A stretch of 64,000 nucleotides of DNA from BMS3BBIN04 sp964552465 (GCA_964552465.1 CAZKGR010000015.1:1-64000), one strand, 5' to 3'; shown: positions 9,183 through 19,258, numbered from the stretch's first letter. Program-made: numbers and translations. Notes: generated from the letters alone by a model not told the origin.

Positions 9183-12100
9183 CTATTTCAACAGAACAGC
9201 TTTTTGAACCTGGTGCACACCGCCAGCTCTCCAGTCCATGAAATACAAGCCACTAGCCCACTTGCTCGCATCCAACACTACTTCATGACGTCCCGCTGGG
9301 GTTGACTGCATAACCTGACGGGTCACTTCCTGTCCGAGGAGGTTGTAAACGACTAGCTGCACATCAGCTGTCTGCGGAAGAGCATAACTGAGCACGACAT
9401 TAGCGTTGAACGGATTCGGATACACACGCTCCAGTGCATATGTAACCGGCAGGGGGGCTTCGGCTAAACCACCGATGCCTGAGTCGAAAATATCCGCCTG
9501 CCAGGTCAACTCAGATGTCCCGCCCTGACCATCCTGAGCCAACACTCGAATTGTGGTCAGTCCAAACTCCTCAAACAAAACAGTTACGCTCGTTCCCGTG
9601 CCGATCAATGCTCCATCATGGTACCATTCAAGATCGACAGCGTCTTCCTCAGGATCGGAAACTGACACGCTGAACGTGATCTCAGAACCCGAACCAACCT
9701 CTCCTAACGCGTCCGGACTGGCGGTATCGAAGCGCGGTCCGTCGTTGTTGTTCTCCGTGTCAAAGGTTACCGACACACTCTCATAATTCAAATTAGGATC
9801 GTTCACACGGAAACTCACCGTCTGAGGTCCTACCCATCCCGGCGGAGCGGAAATGGTCGCGATGTGGTTTTCATTGATCGCAACATTGAGCTCATCGGTT
9901 CCATACACCAACCATGACAGCTCAGAATCCGGATGATCCCAATCTTCCACGTACGGATCGAGTGAGATCGGTGCAAAATTCCCCATGGGATCAATAGATT
10001 CGCCCGGCAATTCATCGAGCATCGGAGTGTAACCGAGCTCGTCATCGGTCACCAGAAAGTCGATTGGGAGCATGTATGATTCGTCACTCAGGTGACTGAG
10101 CAACAGGATACGTCCAGTGTGCATCCCCGCATTCAATCCTTCACTGGCACCCGTGAGTTGAACCGAAACTGTTTCGCCCGGTCCGAGACTGTGGCTGGTC
10201 GGTGACACGGTTAACCACGGTAAACCCGGCGAGAAACGAACTGTTAACTCATCCATCATGAATGAGGGTACTCCAGTGTTGTACGCCGTCAGCAGGCCTT
10301 CATCGCCCGACTCATCATTGATACCGATGGTTGCACTGTCAACGTCACCCATCATCGCGAGATACTGGGTGTGTATCGCACCATCGCGGGTCAATACCAT
10401 CTGGAACGTGTACGGGCCGTCATCAGTGGTCCATGTCAGATGATTCAATTCCGCCCACGTCACGATGAAATAATCACCCATCAGACTTGCGTATACTGAG
10501 CCACCTTCGTCCGTGCCGATGTTATCCCAGTATGGGAAAATGGCCGGCTTCGGTGCGTAGGGTCGTGGCAGAGCTGTGTTTGAACTTTCGCCATAATCAA
10601 CTTGAGGTTCAGCGAAGGTCACATAGCCCGATTCCGAAATCCAAAGGCTGGTATATTCCTGATCATAAAACGGGAAAGACCACGGCAGGTTTATTTCACC
10701 GGAAATAGATCCGTATCCGTTATCATCGCCTTCATTCAAAGCGATTTCGTTGACAGCCTGAGTGTTGTCCGCCCACGTGAAAACCGGACCGAAACTCTCC
10801 CGTGAATCATACCAGCGATACCCACGTCCATCCGGATCACCGAAATCGTCTATCTCGGACAATCCCCAACTCTGGTCAATGCCTTCCGGCCATATATCAA
10901 CCGTCGCAGCTCGTCCACCATCATTAGTGATGATAATTTCACCAACAGCTATGGAACCAGTTTCAGCGTTCATCTGCAACACGGGTGGAGTATAACTCAA
11001 GTGGGCTGGTGACAATGCGTACGCTGACGCGACAATCAGCTGACGATCATTTTCCAATCCGCCTGCTGTCTCGGCATGGACATTGGCAAACTCATATTGC
11101 AGCCCCTCACGACCATCTGGACTGTTGATACCCATTGTCAAGTAGTTTTCCGCCCCATCCGAATTTACCACATTGTCGTAGAGAATCCCGATCATCCCAA
11201 GATCGCCCGGCGCACCATGCACAGAAGGATCGAAGAAACGAACTTGGAAGTCCATTCGATTCCATTCTTGCTGCAGGTTATAGTGGAATACACGATACCA
11301 TTCAATGGTGAACCAGCCGTTTGCGACATCGTGATAGGCATAGACACCTGAGTTGTTCCAGTCTACTACGAGGTCGTCCCACACAGCCATGATCGCAGCG
11401 TTCGGTGTTAACGGACCTGGCACCGGACGGTTACGGAAGAAATAGAATTCGGAGGCTCCGAACGATAACCAACCGTTCGAACACACCGAAATCTCATCAT
11501 ATGTCTGATCCCAATACGGGAAGGAGAATGGCAGGTCGATGGTGACTACATCGTCCTCATTGTTACCGGTATCGTCAATTCCAATGTCCCAACCACCGTT
11601 GCCATGGATGGATGACCACGTCATGTCGGGCGTGAAATCATAGCCGACATCAATGTCTTCAAAAATGTAGTAACCCGGGCCGGTCGGACCCGTTGGCGCA
11701 TCTGGACCCGCACCCATCACCTCAAATTCGACATCAATTGTCTGCTCGAAGCCACGATCTGTCATAAGTGCGACAGTTCCTTGTGCGATGTGCCCCGGGT
11801 ATGCCGTTTCCGACACCATCAGCTCAAACGTGTCATTCATTTGAATGCCAGTATCGCCGCCACCAATTGCGGGCCACGCACCGTCTGCATCAACAACAGT
11901 TGCGAAATTGTCATCCAGGGTTAATGTCCCTGTCACCGAACTCGCGCCAACCAGCGCTTCAACATTGTCCAGCACAATGTTTACCGACGCCTGATCGCCG
12001 GGATACCAATCCGCCAGGTAATCAATTGTGCTTACCTGAAGTTTTGGTGCTTTTACCAGCGGCAAGTTCGCTAGATGAGTCTGATCGCCGCCATCTGAAT

Positions 12101-14441
12101 TCACGGAAAATGTGACTGGAATTCGGACATCATTTCCAACATTTGGACGGACACGAATCCGCAATTCATCAGTCTGGAATGTGTTTCCTTGTTCCTGTGT
12201 TCCGAAGGATTGGAACGAAGTCTGAATAGTGGCATATTCGCTGGGCACACTGATCGAAACCAGCACGTCATTCAGGCCACCCTCTTCCGCAACCTGCAAC
12301 GCTGCGTTCGGATTGATCAGTTCTCCCGGATTGACATATCCATCGTCGTTTGTGTCTGCGTCAGACGCGTCTTCAATACCGTCCGCGCCGATCATGTTGA
12401 CAATGCCCATACCACCATCGTTGAAGATGTAGGTATAGGGTTCAACGTCTGGACGGGTAACCGTCAACTCAATTAACGCTTCTTCCTGCGGAGATTCGAC
12501 GAGCAACACATCCGCGACACCACTGCTGTGCGTCCGTGCCTGACCGATGATTTCCATACCATCGCTGGTAACCACAACCATCGCATTGTCGATCGGCATC
12601 CCGAATTCGTCCAGCACTAACACTTCAACGTGGGTATCGTTCTGTTGTAACTCCAGTGGGTGATCGACCTCGAGGACCTTGGGAATTTCAGCGCGCAATT
12701 GCAAAGCCGGATCGCCAAGGATGTTATAGCTGTGGAAGTAGAACCAGACGCTGTCTTCGTTGCTGCCGCCATAATTCCAGAGCAACGGATAGTTGTTATA
12801 AAGCAGGATTTTTGATGAAATCATGCACTGACCGAGTGTACGCAAACCCTGGTCGAACATGGCCGAGTACCATCCACCCAGGATCATGTTGTTCCAACGA
12901 GTGTGGGTGTCAATCTCGGAAGGTGCAATGAACGCCACCGCGCCCTTCAAGTCATTCGGTGAGCCATGTCGGATCCACTTTTCACCAAAACATGGATCAG
13001 AAAGTAGTTCATCGAAGGCACCTCCGCCACACACCATGGACGTAATGACCGGTACATTGTCCGTGTTAAATATGCGCGAACTTACGTCCGAATTGTAGAA
13101 ATATGGACCAGCCCATGAGGTGTGCGAACCATAGCCGCGGTAAGTAACCCAGCTGACATTGTCGTTAATCGCGTTTGCCGTTGCCCACGGCTGGACTTGA
13201 TTGAACCAGTCATGGACAAGCTGGGTTACATCAGTGAAACTATTGACTTCCATCTTCCATTTTACCCAATCCTGGGTTAGTGCAGTGCTAATAGCACCGG
13301 ATGAGTTGGCCATCGTTACCGCACGCAACCAGCGGTCTGGATTGCCGTCGAACGGGGTTATTTCATACTGTTTTATTTTGTTGATCACTGTTAGCAGCTC
13401 AGTCTGTGTATCAACAGATATTCGCCCAATCAGATATTCTGGGAGAACGTCTTCGTAGTTAATTGCACCAACGATATCGTATGTGTATTTCTGATCGGTA
13501 GCGATCTGAGGGTCATACGGGTTGGGAACACCAGGGTCAATGTATTCACACGCTATGTTTGGATCGTCGTCCATATCGCCAGCCAGAACCACATACTCAA
13601 GTGGTGGATCAGCAGACGCATACACATCCCGGATATATGCATACAGCGAATTGAATGAGTTTCCCGTTACCGATGTCGGTGCGAGGATCACATTAAAACC
13701 AGTCTTCGTACGCCACTCGGCCAATTCTTCAACTTCTAGTTGCCAAGGATCGGGATAGATGATCAAATAGCTTCCGCGAACAATCTCCTCATAATCGATG
13801 TAGTCCAACGCATTGACCACATATTCTTCATACAGAGGAAGCAACGCTTCGCTAACCCCAGGAGGATCGTAGGAATCGTCATAAGTATCAGTCGGCTCGT
13901 AACCCAGCTCGATTTCCAGATCTTCGGCGATGAATACATGGCCTGTTCCGACAACAACCTTCATCGGGCGGATTGACACCGTTGCAATCCGCAAGTCACG
14001 CCAACGTCCAGTTGTTCCAACGATGACCGTCTCTATGGATTCTTCAGCAATGCGGTTGTAGAGCAATACGTCACGCGACGTCTCAAATTCCTGACCAGTG
14101 TCATGCGCCAGGTTTCTCACACCAAGATCACGCCAATGCACATCCACATTTCGCAGCACCAGCTTCATCCCATCCGGAACCGCCAGCAATTCGCTGTACA
14201 CCGGTAACTGTGGTCCGCCAGCAACACCCACTTCACCCGCACCAGCGATGACAGGAATTTCGCTCCCATCTTCTAGCAATTCCCAGCTTACGTTCAAATC
14301 GTCGAACTCAATCGTGATTCCGGAAGGATCAGAAACAACCTCGTAGGGGCGGACGCTCGCATCCGCCGGAGCATCATCGCGAGCAAAAGTGAAACCAGCT
14401 AATAACATCAGGGAGAAGAACAGAACTGTGAGTCGTGCCAT
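9183..14441 (-). CDS. Giant gingipain-like C25 family peptidase with T9SS sorting domain
   Basis: A 1752-residue secreted protein. ATG at 14441 is chosen: it follows a GAGGAGG ribosome site and begins MARLTVLFFSLMLLAGFTFA, a clear signal peptide; the frame stays open further upstream but without support. A propeptide (about residues 20-200) leads to the caspase-like C25 domain (YLIIYPDPW ... EYVVLAGDMDD). The catalytic Cys is visible in ITSMVCGGGAFD (about 469). The usual catalytic His of the GHGS motif is replaced by Tyr (YRGYGSHTSW, about 434), with a His three residues on. Ig-like, beta-sandwich and cadherin-like regions follow, and the C-terminus has YPNPFNANVVLSYALP ... SGLYFMDW ... LLK, the T9SS/FlgD-like sorting domain. 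Expected at the cell surface, degrading protein or binding it if inactive. Confidence 0.88.
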   Translation of the reverse strand: MARLTVLFFSLMLLAGFTFARDDAPADASVRPYEVVSDPSGITIEFDDLNVSWELLEDGSEIPVIAGAGEVGVAGGPQLPVYSELLAVPDGMKLVLRNVDVHWRDLGVRNLAHDTGQEFETSRDVLLYNRIAEESIETVIVGTTGRWRDLRIATVSIRPMKVVVGTGHVFIAEDLEIELGYEPTDTYDDSYDPPGVSEALLPLYEEYVVNALDYIDYEEIVRGSYLIIYPDPWQLEVEELAEWRTKTGFNVILAPTSVTGNSFNSLYAYIRDVYASADPPLEYVVLAGDMDDDPNIACEYIDPGVPNPYDPQIATDQKYTYDIVGAINYEDVLPEYLIGRISVDTQTELLTVINKIKQYEITPFDGNPDRWLRAVTMANSSGAISTALTQDWVKWKMEVNSFTDVTQLVHDWFNQVQPWATANAINDNVSWVTYRGYGSHTSWAGPYFYNSDVSSRIFNTDNVPVITSMVCGGGAFDELLSDPCFGEKWIRHGSPNDLKGAVAFIAPSEIDTHTRWNNMILGGWYSAMFDQGLRTLGQCMISSKILLYNNYPLLWNYGGSNEDSVWFYFHSYNILGDPALQLRAEIPKVLEVDHPLELQQNDTHVEVLVLDEFGMPIDNAMVVVTSDGMEIIGQARTHSSGVADVLLVESPQEEALIELTVTRPDVEPYTYIFNDGGMGIVNMIGADGIEDASDADTNDDGYVNPGELINPNAALQVAEEGGLNDVLVSISVPSEYATIQTSFQSFGTQEQGNTFQTDELRIRVRPNVGNDVRIPVTFSVNSDGGDQTHLANLPLVKAPKLQVSTIDYLADWYPGDQASVNIVLDNVEALVGASSVTGTLTLDDNFATVVDADGAWPAIGGGDTGIQMNDTFELMVSETAYPGHIAQGTVALMTDRGFEQTIDVEFEVMGAGPDAPTGPTGPGYYIFEDIDVGYDFTPDMTWSSIHGNGGWDIGIDDTGNNEDDVVTIDLPFSFPYWDQTYDEISVCSNGWLSFGASEFYFFRNRPVPGPLTPNAAIMAVWDDLVVDWNNSGVYAYHDVANGWFTIEWYRVFHYNLQQEWNRMDFQVRFFDPSVHGAPGDLGMIGILYDNVVNSDGAENYLTMGINSPDGREGLQYEFANVHAETAGGLENDRQLIVASAYALSPAHLSYTPPVLQMNAETGSIAVGEIIITNDGGRAATVDIWPEGIDQSWGLSEIDDFGDPDGRGYRWYDSRESFGPVFTWADNTQAVNEIALNEGDDNGYGSISGEINLPWSFPFYDQEYTSLWISESGYVTFAEPQVDYGESSNTALPRPYAPKPAIFPYWDNIGTDEGGSVYASLMGDYFIVTWAELNHLTWTTDDGPYTFQMVLTRDGAIHTQYLAMMGDVDSATIGINDESGDEGLLTAYNTGVPSFMMDELTVRFSPGLPWLTVSPTSHSLGPGETVSVQLTGASEGLNAGMHTGRILLLSHLSDESYMLPIDFLVTDDELGYTPMLDELPGESIDPMGNFAPISLDPYVEDWDHPDSELSWLVYGTDELNVAINENHIATISAPPGWVGPQTVSFRVNDPNLNYESVSVTFDTENNNDGPRFDTASPDALGEVGSGSEITFSVSVSDPEEDAVDLEWYHDGALIGTGTSVTVLFEEFGLTTIRVLAQDGQGGTSELTWQADIFDSGIGGLAEAPLPVTYALERVYPNPFNANVVLSYALPQTADVQLVVYNLLGQEVTRQVMQSTPAGRHEVVLDASKWASGLYFMDWRAGGVHQVQKAVLLK

Positions 14442-14730
14442 GGAAACAACCTCCTCGGATCTATCAAGATGTAAATAGAAATTAAGACTTAGGATCACCG
14501 GATGGAACTGGCCATCTTCCAGGTTGGGTGTACGAAGGGGTAGCCGCTGGACCCGTGCGGTGAACCGTTGCAATAAACTAGGGTTTTCACAGCCCGGTTG
14601 AAAGGACATATGTTTGGAGACACTAATAAAATCGGAGACAACTCGTGTGGCTGTTCACTCTCGAGAGAAAGAGATATTCTGCCGATAATACGAATAGAGA
14701 GAGTCGGCCAAGTTCATTCGGATAACCTGT

Positions 14731-16251
14731 ATGCGTAATAATACCATATACTTACTGTTGTTGGTCGCACTGATTATGGTGTTAATGGGCGTTGCGTATG
14801 CCCACATTGATGCCGGAGAAGCCTCCGGACGGGCAAATCAACTGTTCGCCGAGGCCCGTGCGTTGGAGACTGAAGGTGAACTCGAACGTGCATACATAGA
14901 TTACCGTGATGCGTTCGAACTCGACCCGACCCATTTCCGCGCTGTGTACCGCGCTGGACGCATTCTCCACCACCTGGGACGACTGCCAGACGCTATCGCC
15001 GCCATGCAAACAACGCTGACTATTGCGCCCGACTTTTACCCCGCACACAATACTCTTGGTTTACTGCTCACCGATACCGGTTTCCTGAATGCTGCCGTTG
15101 AAGCTTATCGAAAAGGCATAGATGCAGCACCGGACATGGCCCCAGCATGGCGCAACTACGCTCGTGCCCTCGCGGAAACCGGAAGCTTCCAAGAAGCCTC
15201 AATTGCATATGAACGAGCGGTTGAGCTCGATCCGATGCACGAATCGTCAATCATTGCGCTCGGAGTGCTGCAAGGACGTTTGGGACAACGTGAGGATGCC
15301 GTTGCCTCGTTGCAGAAAGCACTCGAAATCAACCCCCACAATCTGGCAGCAGTGGAAGCTCTGGCATGGGTGGTAAATCAGGATGCTGCGCTGCTCGATG
15401 TTGTCCCCGAAAACCTTGTCCCCATGGGGGATGCCGCCATCATTCCTTTGGAGGGAGGATCATACACCACATCCGGATTGTATCGTCCGCCATCCATGTT
15501 GCTCGATAGCCCGGTGAGACTTCGTGATCAAGGAGTGCGGCTGGTGCATCAGGGACACTACCGGCTCGGAATGCAAGCGTTGGAGCAGGCGAGACGTTAC
15601 GGAGAACACGATCCCATCCTGTTCAGCGAGCTCGGATTCGCCCATTTCCAGCTTGGATTGTATGAGGGTGCCGCGTGGGCATACGGAATGGCGGCGGAGG
15701 AATCGAACGAGCCAGCCGGTTGGCATCGGCTCAACCAATCAATCGCCCTGCGTGAAGCGGGTGACCTGCCAGGTTCTGAGATAGCTGTCGAACGTGCTAT
15801 AGAAATCGATCCCGGCTTCGCGCACGCATACTACCTGCAAGGCCTGATTCAGCTTGAACAGAAGGATGTAGTAACTGCCAGCCGTTCCTTCCGTGAGGCT
15901 GCCAAGCTCGACCCGCAGAATGTGTCTGTCCACCTCGCGCTCGCGGCAACATTGGCGACCAACAAGCAGGTGGATGACGCGATCAAAACATACCGCAACG
16001 CGCTCCGTGTCGATTCAGGCAACCCCGAAGCTCTTTACCAGTTAGCCGCCCTGCTCGTGCAGGAAGGCAAGATCAGCGAGGCGCTGGAAGCGTACGAAGC
16101 CCTCGAACTCGCCACCGCTAATGATCCGGACTACGAAGCATGGCATGCGCTCGCCAACCAGAAGGTGCAGGAACTCGCGTACGCCATCTCGCAGGAATCG
16201 TTAGATGTCGCTGAATCGAGCATTTGGGATCGGCTGAAATTCTGGCGCTAG
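14731..16251 (+). CDS. TPR-repeat protein with N-terminal membrane anchor or signal peptide
   Basis: The 506-residue protein starts with a hydrophobic segment (about residues 5-24, ending VAYAH), then consists almost entirely of tetratricopeptide repeats, about ten, in two blocks (about 35-220 and 260-490) split by a non-repetitive stretch around VPMGDAAIIPLEGGSY. Consensus turns such as ALEINPHNLAAVEAL and AIEIDPGFAHAYYLQG are plain. TPR arrays bind other proteins; in this context it may sit in the periplasm and help assemble envelope or secretion complexes (inference). It is divergent from the C25 protease gene, with 289 bases between the starts that must hold both promoters. Confidence 0.85.
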   Translation: MRNNTIYLLLLVALIMVLMGVAYAHIDAGEASGRANQLFAEARALETEGELERAYIDYRDAFELDPTHFRAVYRAGRILHHLGRLPDAIAAMQTTLTIAPDFYPAHNTLGLLLTDTGFLNAAVEAYRKGIDAAPDMAPAWRNYARALAETGSFQEASIAYERAVELDPMHESSIIALGVLQGRLGQREDAVASLQKALEINPHNLAAVEALAWVVNQDAALLDVVPENLVPMGDAAIIPLEGGSYTTSGLYRPPSMLLDSPVRLRDQGVRLVHQGHYRLGMQALEQARRYGEHDPILFSELGFAHFQLGLYEGAAWAYGMAAEESNEPAGWHRLNQSIALREAGDLPGSEIAVERAIEIDPGFAHAYYLQGLIQLEQKDVVTASRSFREAAKLDPQNVSVHLALAATLATNKQVDDAIKTYRNALRVDSGNPEALYQLAALLVQEGKISEALEAYEALELATANDPDYEAWHALANQKVQELAYAISQESLDVAESSIWDRLKFWR

Positions 16252-16264
16252 TGAGCGCTTTCTT

Positions 16265-16288
16265 GTCGCTGGGCTTCGCTTCAGCGAC
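16265..16288 (+). terminator. Possible terminator of TPR gene
   Basis: GTCGCTG and CAGCGAC pair into a 7-bp hairpin with a ten-base loop 13 bases after the stop codon. There is no T-run, so it may be a simple palindrome instead. Confidence 0.4.
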
Positions 16289-16309
16289 TTACGCGTAGTA
16301 GCAGAGGTC

Positions 16310-16483
16310 GTCATCCTGAGCGAAGCGAAGGATCTGGTTGTCACGAAGACGAGGATTACAACGTCGAATATCGATTCAGCGAGAATTTGACTGGAAGAAC
16401 TTCTGTCACGCGGAAACAACTACTTTAGCCCCGCATCTACTCCGATCATCGGCGACTAGATTCTTCACTTCGTTCAGAATGAC
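16310..16483. repeat. MITE-like unit with family A ends
   Basis: Left end 16310-16335 begins GTCATCCTGAGCGAAGCG and right end 16458-16483 is its near reverse complement (AGATTCTTCACTTCGTTC...). The same two 26-base ends, identical base for base, bound a similar unit at 39508-39672, while the interiors differ. No coding frame lies inside. It is in the gap between the TPR gene and the convergent aldolase-like gene. Confidence 0.75.
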
Positions 16484-16505
16484 CCCATCACCTCATCACC
16501 AGTGA

Positions 16506-17195
16506 TCACCCCTGCCCATCCAACCAAGCCGCTACACTTTCCTCACGCCCACCAGCTTTGATCGCTTGAGTTGCAACACGTTCGGCATCAGCACGGCTCA
16601 ACGACTTCATCTGATCGGGTCCTCCAGCCAGTAAAACCGTCTGCGCAACAGCGTCCAGCATCTTCATACGCGCGAGCGCTTCAAATGGCGACGTACCCAC
16701 CGTAATCGCACCGTGACGGTCGAGCAGCATTACATCGCGTTTCCCAGCCCATTGCGCGACAACATTTCCGCCCTCGTCACTCCCCGGCACCGCAAACTCA
16801 CACGTCGGCACACTCCCCAACGCATACGCCGCCTCCGGAATCGGGACCGCTTCGAGTGACCAGTTTCGCAACGTAATCGCCATGCACGAGACGGGGTGTG
16901 CGTGGACAATCGCTTTTATTGAATCATCCGCACGGTACAACTCAAGGTGAGCACCCAGCTCAGATGTCGGCGGTCCGGAGCGGTCTAACACAAGACCATC
17001 CGACAATCTCACCCGCACGAAGTCCCTTTGTCGAAGCAGCCCGAGCATGCACCCGGACCGGGTGACCAGGACGGTGTCCTTATTCAGACGTGCGGACAGA
17101 TTCCCCTCCGTGCCAGACGTCAACTGACGCGTATCCAAACGTTTCCCGATGTCAATCAACTCATCGCGCAAACGGATGAGATCTACTCCGTCCAT
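16506..17195 (-). CDS. Class II aldolase/adducin family protein
   Basis: A 229-residue zinc-dependent aldolase-fold protein of the fuculose-phosphate aldolase/ribulose-phosphate epimerase type. TSGTEGNLSARL is the N-terminal phosphate-binding loop; VHAHPVS (about residues 93-99) supplies two zinc His ligands, and DRHGAITVG corresponds to the region of the third. The catalytic Glu is likely in the PTSELGAHLELYR segment. ATG at 17195 (MDGVDLIRLRDELIDIG) is chosen because GGAG precedes it and family members start here; the longer frame overlaps the divergent glycosyltransferase. It could act on a sugar phosphate or in methylthioribulose metabolism; the substrate is not clear. Confidence 0.85.
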   Translation of the reverse strand: MDGVDLIRLRDELIDIGKRLDTRQLTSGTEGNLSARLNKDTVLVTRSGCMLGLLRQRDFVRVRLSDGLVLDRSGPPTSELGAHLELYRADDSIKAIVHAHPVSCMAITLRNWSLEAVPIPEAAYALGSVPTCEFAVPGSDEGGNVVAQWAGKRDVMLLDRHGAITVGTSPFEALARMKMLDAVAQTVLLAGGPDQMKSLSRADAERVATQAIKAGGREESVAAWLDGQG

Positions 17196-17280
17196 CCAAA
17201 CCACTCCGGGGTGTTGGCTATCCAGCTCGAATGCGTATCTTGCGCTGCAATGTACGACAGTTAAACCGGAACGGCAGCAC

Positions 17281-18342
17281 ATGCGTGTCCTGCAAATCAA
17301 CACGGAAAGAACCTGGCGTGGCGGAGAACGTCAGACCGTCTACACCATCGAGGGCCTGATTGACGCGGGAGTCGAGGTGGGTCTGATCTGTCGGGACGGC
17401 TATCCGTTGCACAAGGCAGTACGTGATCTGCCAGTTACCATTCACCCGGTCCGATCAACGGTGCAGGCGTTCCTCACCTGCGCGAGGGCAGCCCGTGGAT
17501 ACGACATCGTGCACGCTCAGTCAGCAAAAGGTCACTCGATAGCTGTTTACACCAAGCCGCTGCATCGCAAGCCTGTACTCTACACCCGTCGTGTCAACTT
17601 TGCGCTGAGTGGACCCGAGTCTCGGCTCAAATATCAATTGACGGATCGCTGCGTTGCGATCAGCACAGCTATCAGGGATACACTGAATGCCTTCAGTGTG
17701 GAGCACGTTGATGTGATTTCGTCCACTGTCAGGCAGCGTAATCTGGACCCTGCCCGTGCCCACGAAGTACTCAATTCCATGAGTGTGCCTCAGAACACAT
17801 TAATTATTGGCTGGATTGGCGATCTTGTTCCCCAGAAAGATCCGGATCTGCTGGTGGAAACTGTACGCGAATTGGCTGGGAGGCGACAGGACTTTGTGGT
17901 TCTACAGTGCGGTAACAACCAGATGGGTCAACGAGTCCGGGAGCGTATAAAACGATACGAGCTCGAGGACCGGTTAAAGTTACTCGGACACATTGACGAC
18001 GTCGAAGACCTTTACTCGCTGTTCGATGTCTTCCTTGTCACAGGCAACGAAACCGAAGGCTTAAACAGCAGTGTATACGATGCATTCGTTTACAATGTCC
18101 CTGTCGTATCCACGTTGACTGGCGGGATGCGGGACAGCGTCGCCGACCGTGGCCTGACCTGCGAGCATGGTGATGCAGTATGCCTCGCCGACCAGATCGA
18201 ACGCATCTTTGCTTCGCAGGAGTTGGCTGAGTCAATGACTGGCCGTGCAAAGCAGTGGGCGCTGGATAACGTATCCATCCCCGCGATCACCGGGCGTTAC
18301 CTTGACGTTTACCACGAGATGTTGAACCGGAGTAGTTCATGA
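17281..18342 (+). CDS. GT4-family glycosyltransferase
   Basis: A 353-residue GT-B fold transferase of group 1. ATG at 17281 gives the classic start MRVLQINTERTWRGGERQTV, with the glycine-rich acceptor loop; the longer frame upstream overlaps the divergent gene. The C-terminal half has IGWIGDLVPQKDPDLLV, the donor-binding start of domain 2, and ETEGLNSSVYDAF, the EX7E region, in which the second Glu appears as Asp. It would add a sugar from a nucleotide donor to a lipid-linked glycan at the inner membrane. Its stop overlaps the start of the next gene (ATGA), so the two are translationally coupled and probably act on the same glycan, plausibly LPS core. Confidence 0.88.
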   Translation: MRVLQINTERTWRGGERQTVYTIEGLIDAGVEVGLICRDGYPLHKAVRDLPVTIHPVRSTVQAFLTCARAARGYDIVHAQSAKGHSIAVYTKPLHRKPVLYTRRVNFALSGPESRLKYQLTDRCVAISTAIRDTLNAFSVEHVDVISSTVRQRNLDPARAHEVLNSMSVPQNTLIIGWIGDLVPQKDPDLLVETVRELAGRRQDFVVLQCGNNQMGQRVRERIKRYELEDRLKLLGHIDDVEDLYSLFDVFLVTGNETEGLNSSVYDAFVYNVPVVSTLTGGMRDSVADRGLTCEHGDAVCLADQIERIFASQELAESMTGRAKQWALDNVSIPAITGRYLDVYHEMLNRSSS

Positions 18343-19172
18343 CCGATTCGCCAGCGAACAAAGTGCCGACACCGAGCGTGTCCGTAGTCATTATGGCCCG
18401 GGACGAAGCAATCAACATCGTTGATTGCCTGAAATCGGTCGAGTTCGCGGACGAACGCATCGTCGTCGATACCGGCTCGAATGATCAGACCCGTGAACTC
18501 GCGCAGCAGCAAGGCGCAACCGTAGTCGAAATGGCATGGGAAGGATTCGGTCCGACGAAGGCAAAGGCACTTGAACTGGCAACTTCAGAATGGGTGATCT
18601 CACTCGATGCGGACGAACGCATCACCCCGGCACTCGCCAACGAAATCCTTAAACAAATCCAGAATACCAATGCCGATGGTTATGAAATCCCGCGCCGCTC
18701 ATTCCTGCTCGGACATGAGATGCGTTACAGCGGCTGGGGACAGGACTGGGTTCTGCGCCTGATGAAACGGGGTTCTTTTCGTGTAACTGGCGACTCAGTT
18801 CACGAGCGGATTCTGGTAGACGGAGCCGTGCGACGGCTGCATCACCCACTAGACCATCACACTAACCCGACATTCGCCAGCTACCTGGCGAAAATAGATC
18901 TGTACAGCACGCTGGCTGCTGAGAAGATCGCTGCCGATCCAAACCGAACCGTCGGACCACTTGTCGGAATCGGTCACGCGCTGACTGCCTTCGGCAAGAA
19001 GTACTTCTTGCAACAAGGTTTCCGGGACGGTGTCTACGGGACCATTCTCGCGGTTTCAACCGCCTATGAGAAATTCCTCCGCTACACCAAGGCTGGCCTC
19101 ATCCGCAAAGGACTTGACAGCCGGATTGTAAACGCTCGACTGAATGTTGTCGAAACCGACACTCAGGACTAA
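18339..19172 (+). CDS. GT2-family glycosyltransferase (WaaE/KdtX-like)
   Basis: A 277-residue GT-A fold transferase. The start SVSVVIMARDEAINI, the nucleotide-binding VVDTGSNDQT and the metal-binding DxD-type SLDADERI (about residues 87-94) are as in the LPS core glucosyltransferase WaaE and relatives. EFADERIVVDTGS and GHEMRYSGWGQDWVLRL are characteristic of that subgroup. The C-terminal part is amphipathic and probably lies on the inner membrane. Overlaps the preceding GT4 gene by four bases. A hairpin at 19205-19236 ends the operon. Confidence 0.88.
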   Translation: MTDSPANKVPTPSVSVVIMARDEAINIVDCLKSVEFADERIVVDTGSNDQTRELAQQQGATVVEMAWEGFGPTKAKALELATSEWVISLDADERITPALANEILKQIQNTNADGYEIPRRSFLLGHEMRYSGWGQDWVLRLMKRGSFRVTGDSVHERILVDGAVRRLHHPLDHHTNPTFASYLAKIDLYSTLAAEKIAADPNRTVGPLVGIGHALTAFGKKYFLQQGFRDGVYGTILAVSTAYEKFLRYTKAGLIRKGLDSRIVNARLNVVETDTQD

Positions 19173-19204
19173 GATCGAGATTTCAATCTTGATGATTTGG
19201 CATG

Positions 19205-19236
19205 AAAAAGCCGCATCCATCAGGACGCGGCTTTAT
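19205..19236. terminator. Bidirectional terminator between GT2 and QmoC-like genes
   Basis: AAAAAGCCGC ... GCGGCTTTAT forms a stem with a small internal loop (TCC/GGA inner pairs, loop ATCA); A-run on one side, T-rich on the other. It serves two convergent genes. Confidence 0.8.
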
Positions 19237-19258
19237 ATCTCAATAAATTCCTATTCCC

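Noticed and set aside
14442..14609. In-frame upstream extension of the C25 protease (56 more residues)
   Set aside because: It lacks a ribosome site, while ATG 14441 has GAGGAGG in front and opens a signal peptide. The extension would hide the signal peptide inside the protein.
16505..17303. Divergent aldolase-like and GT4 genes appear to overlap when the longest frames are used
   Set aside because: Choosing the starts with ribosome sites and family-typical N-termini (17195 and 17281) removes the overlap.
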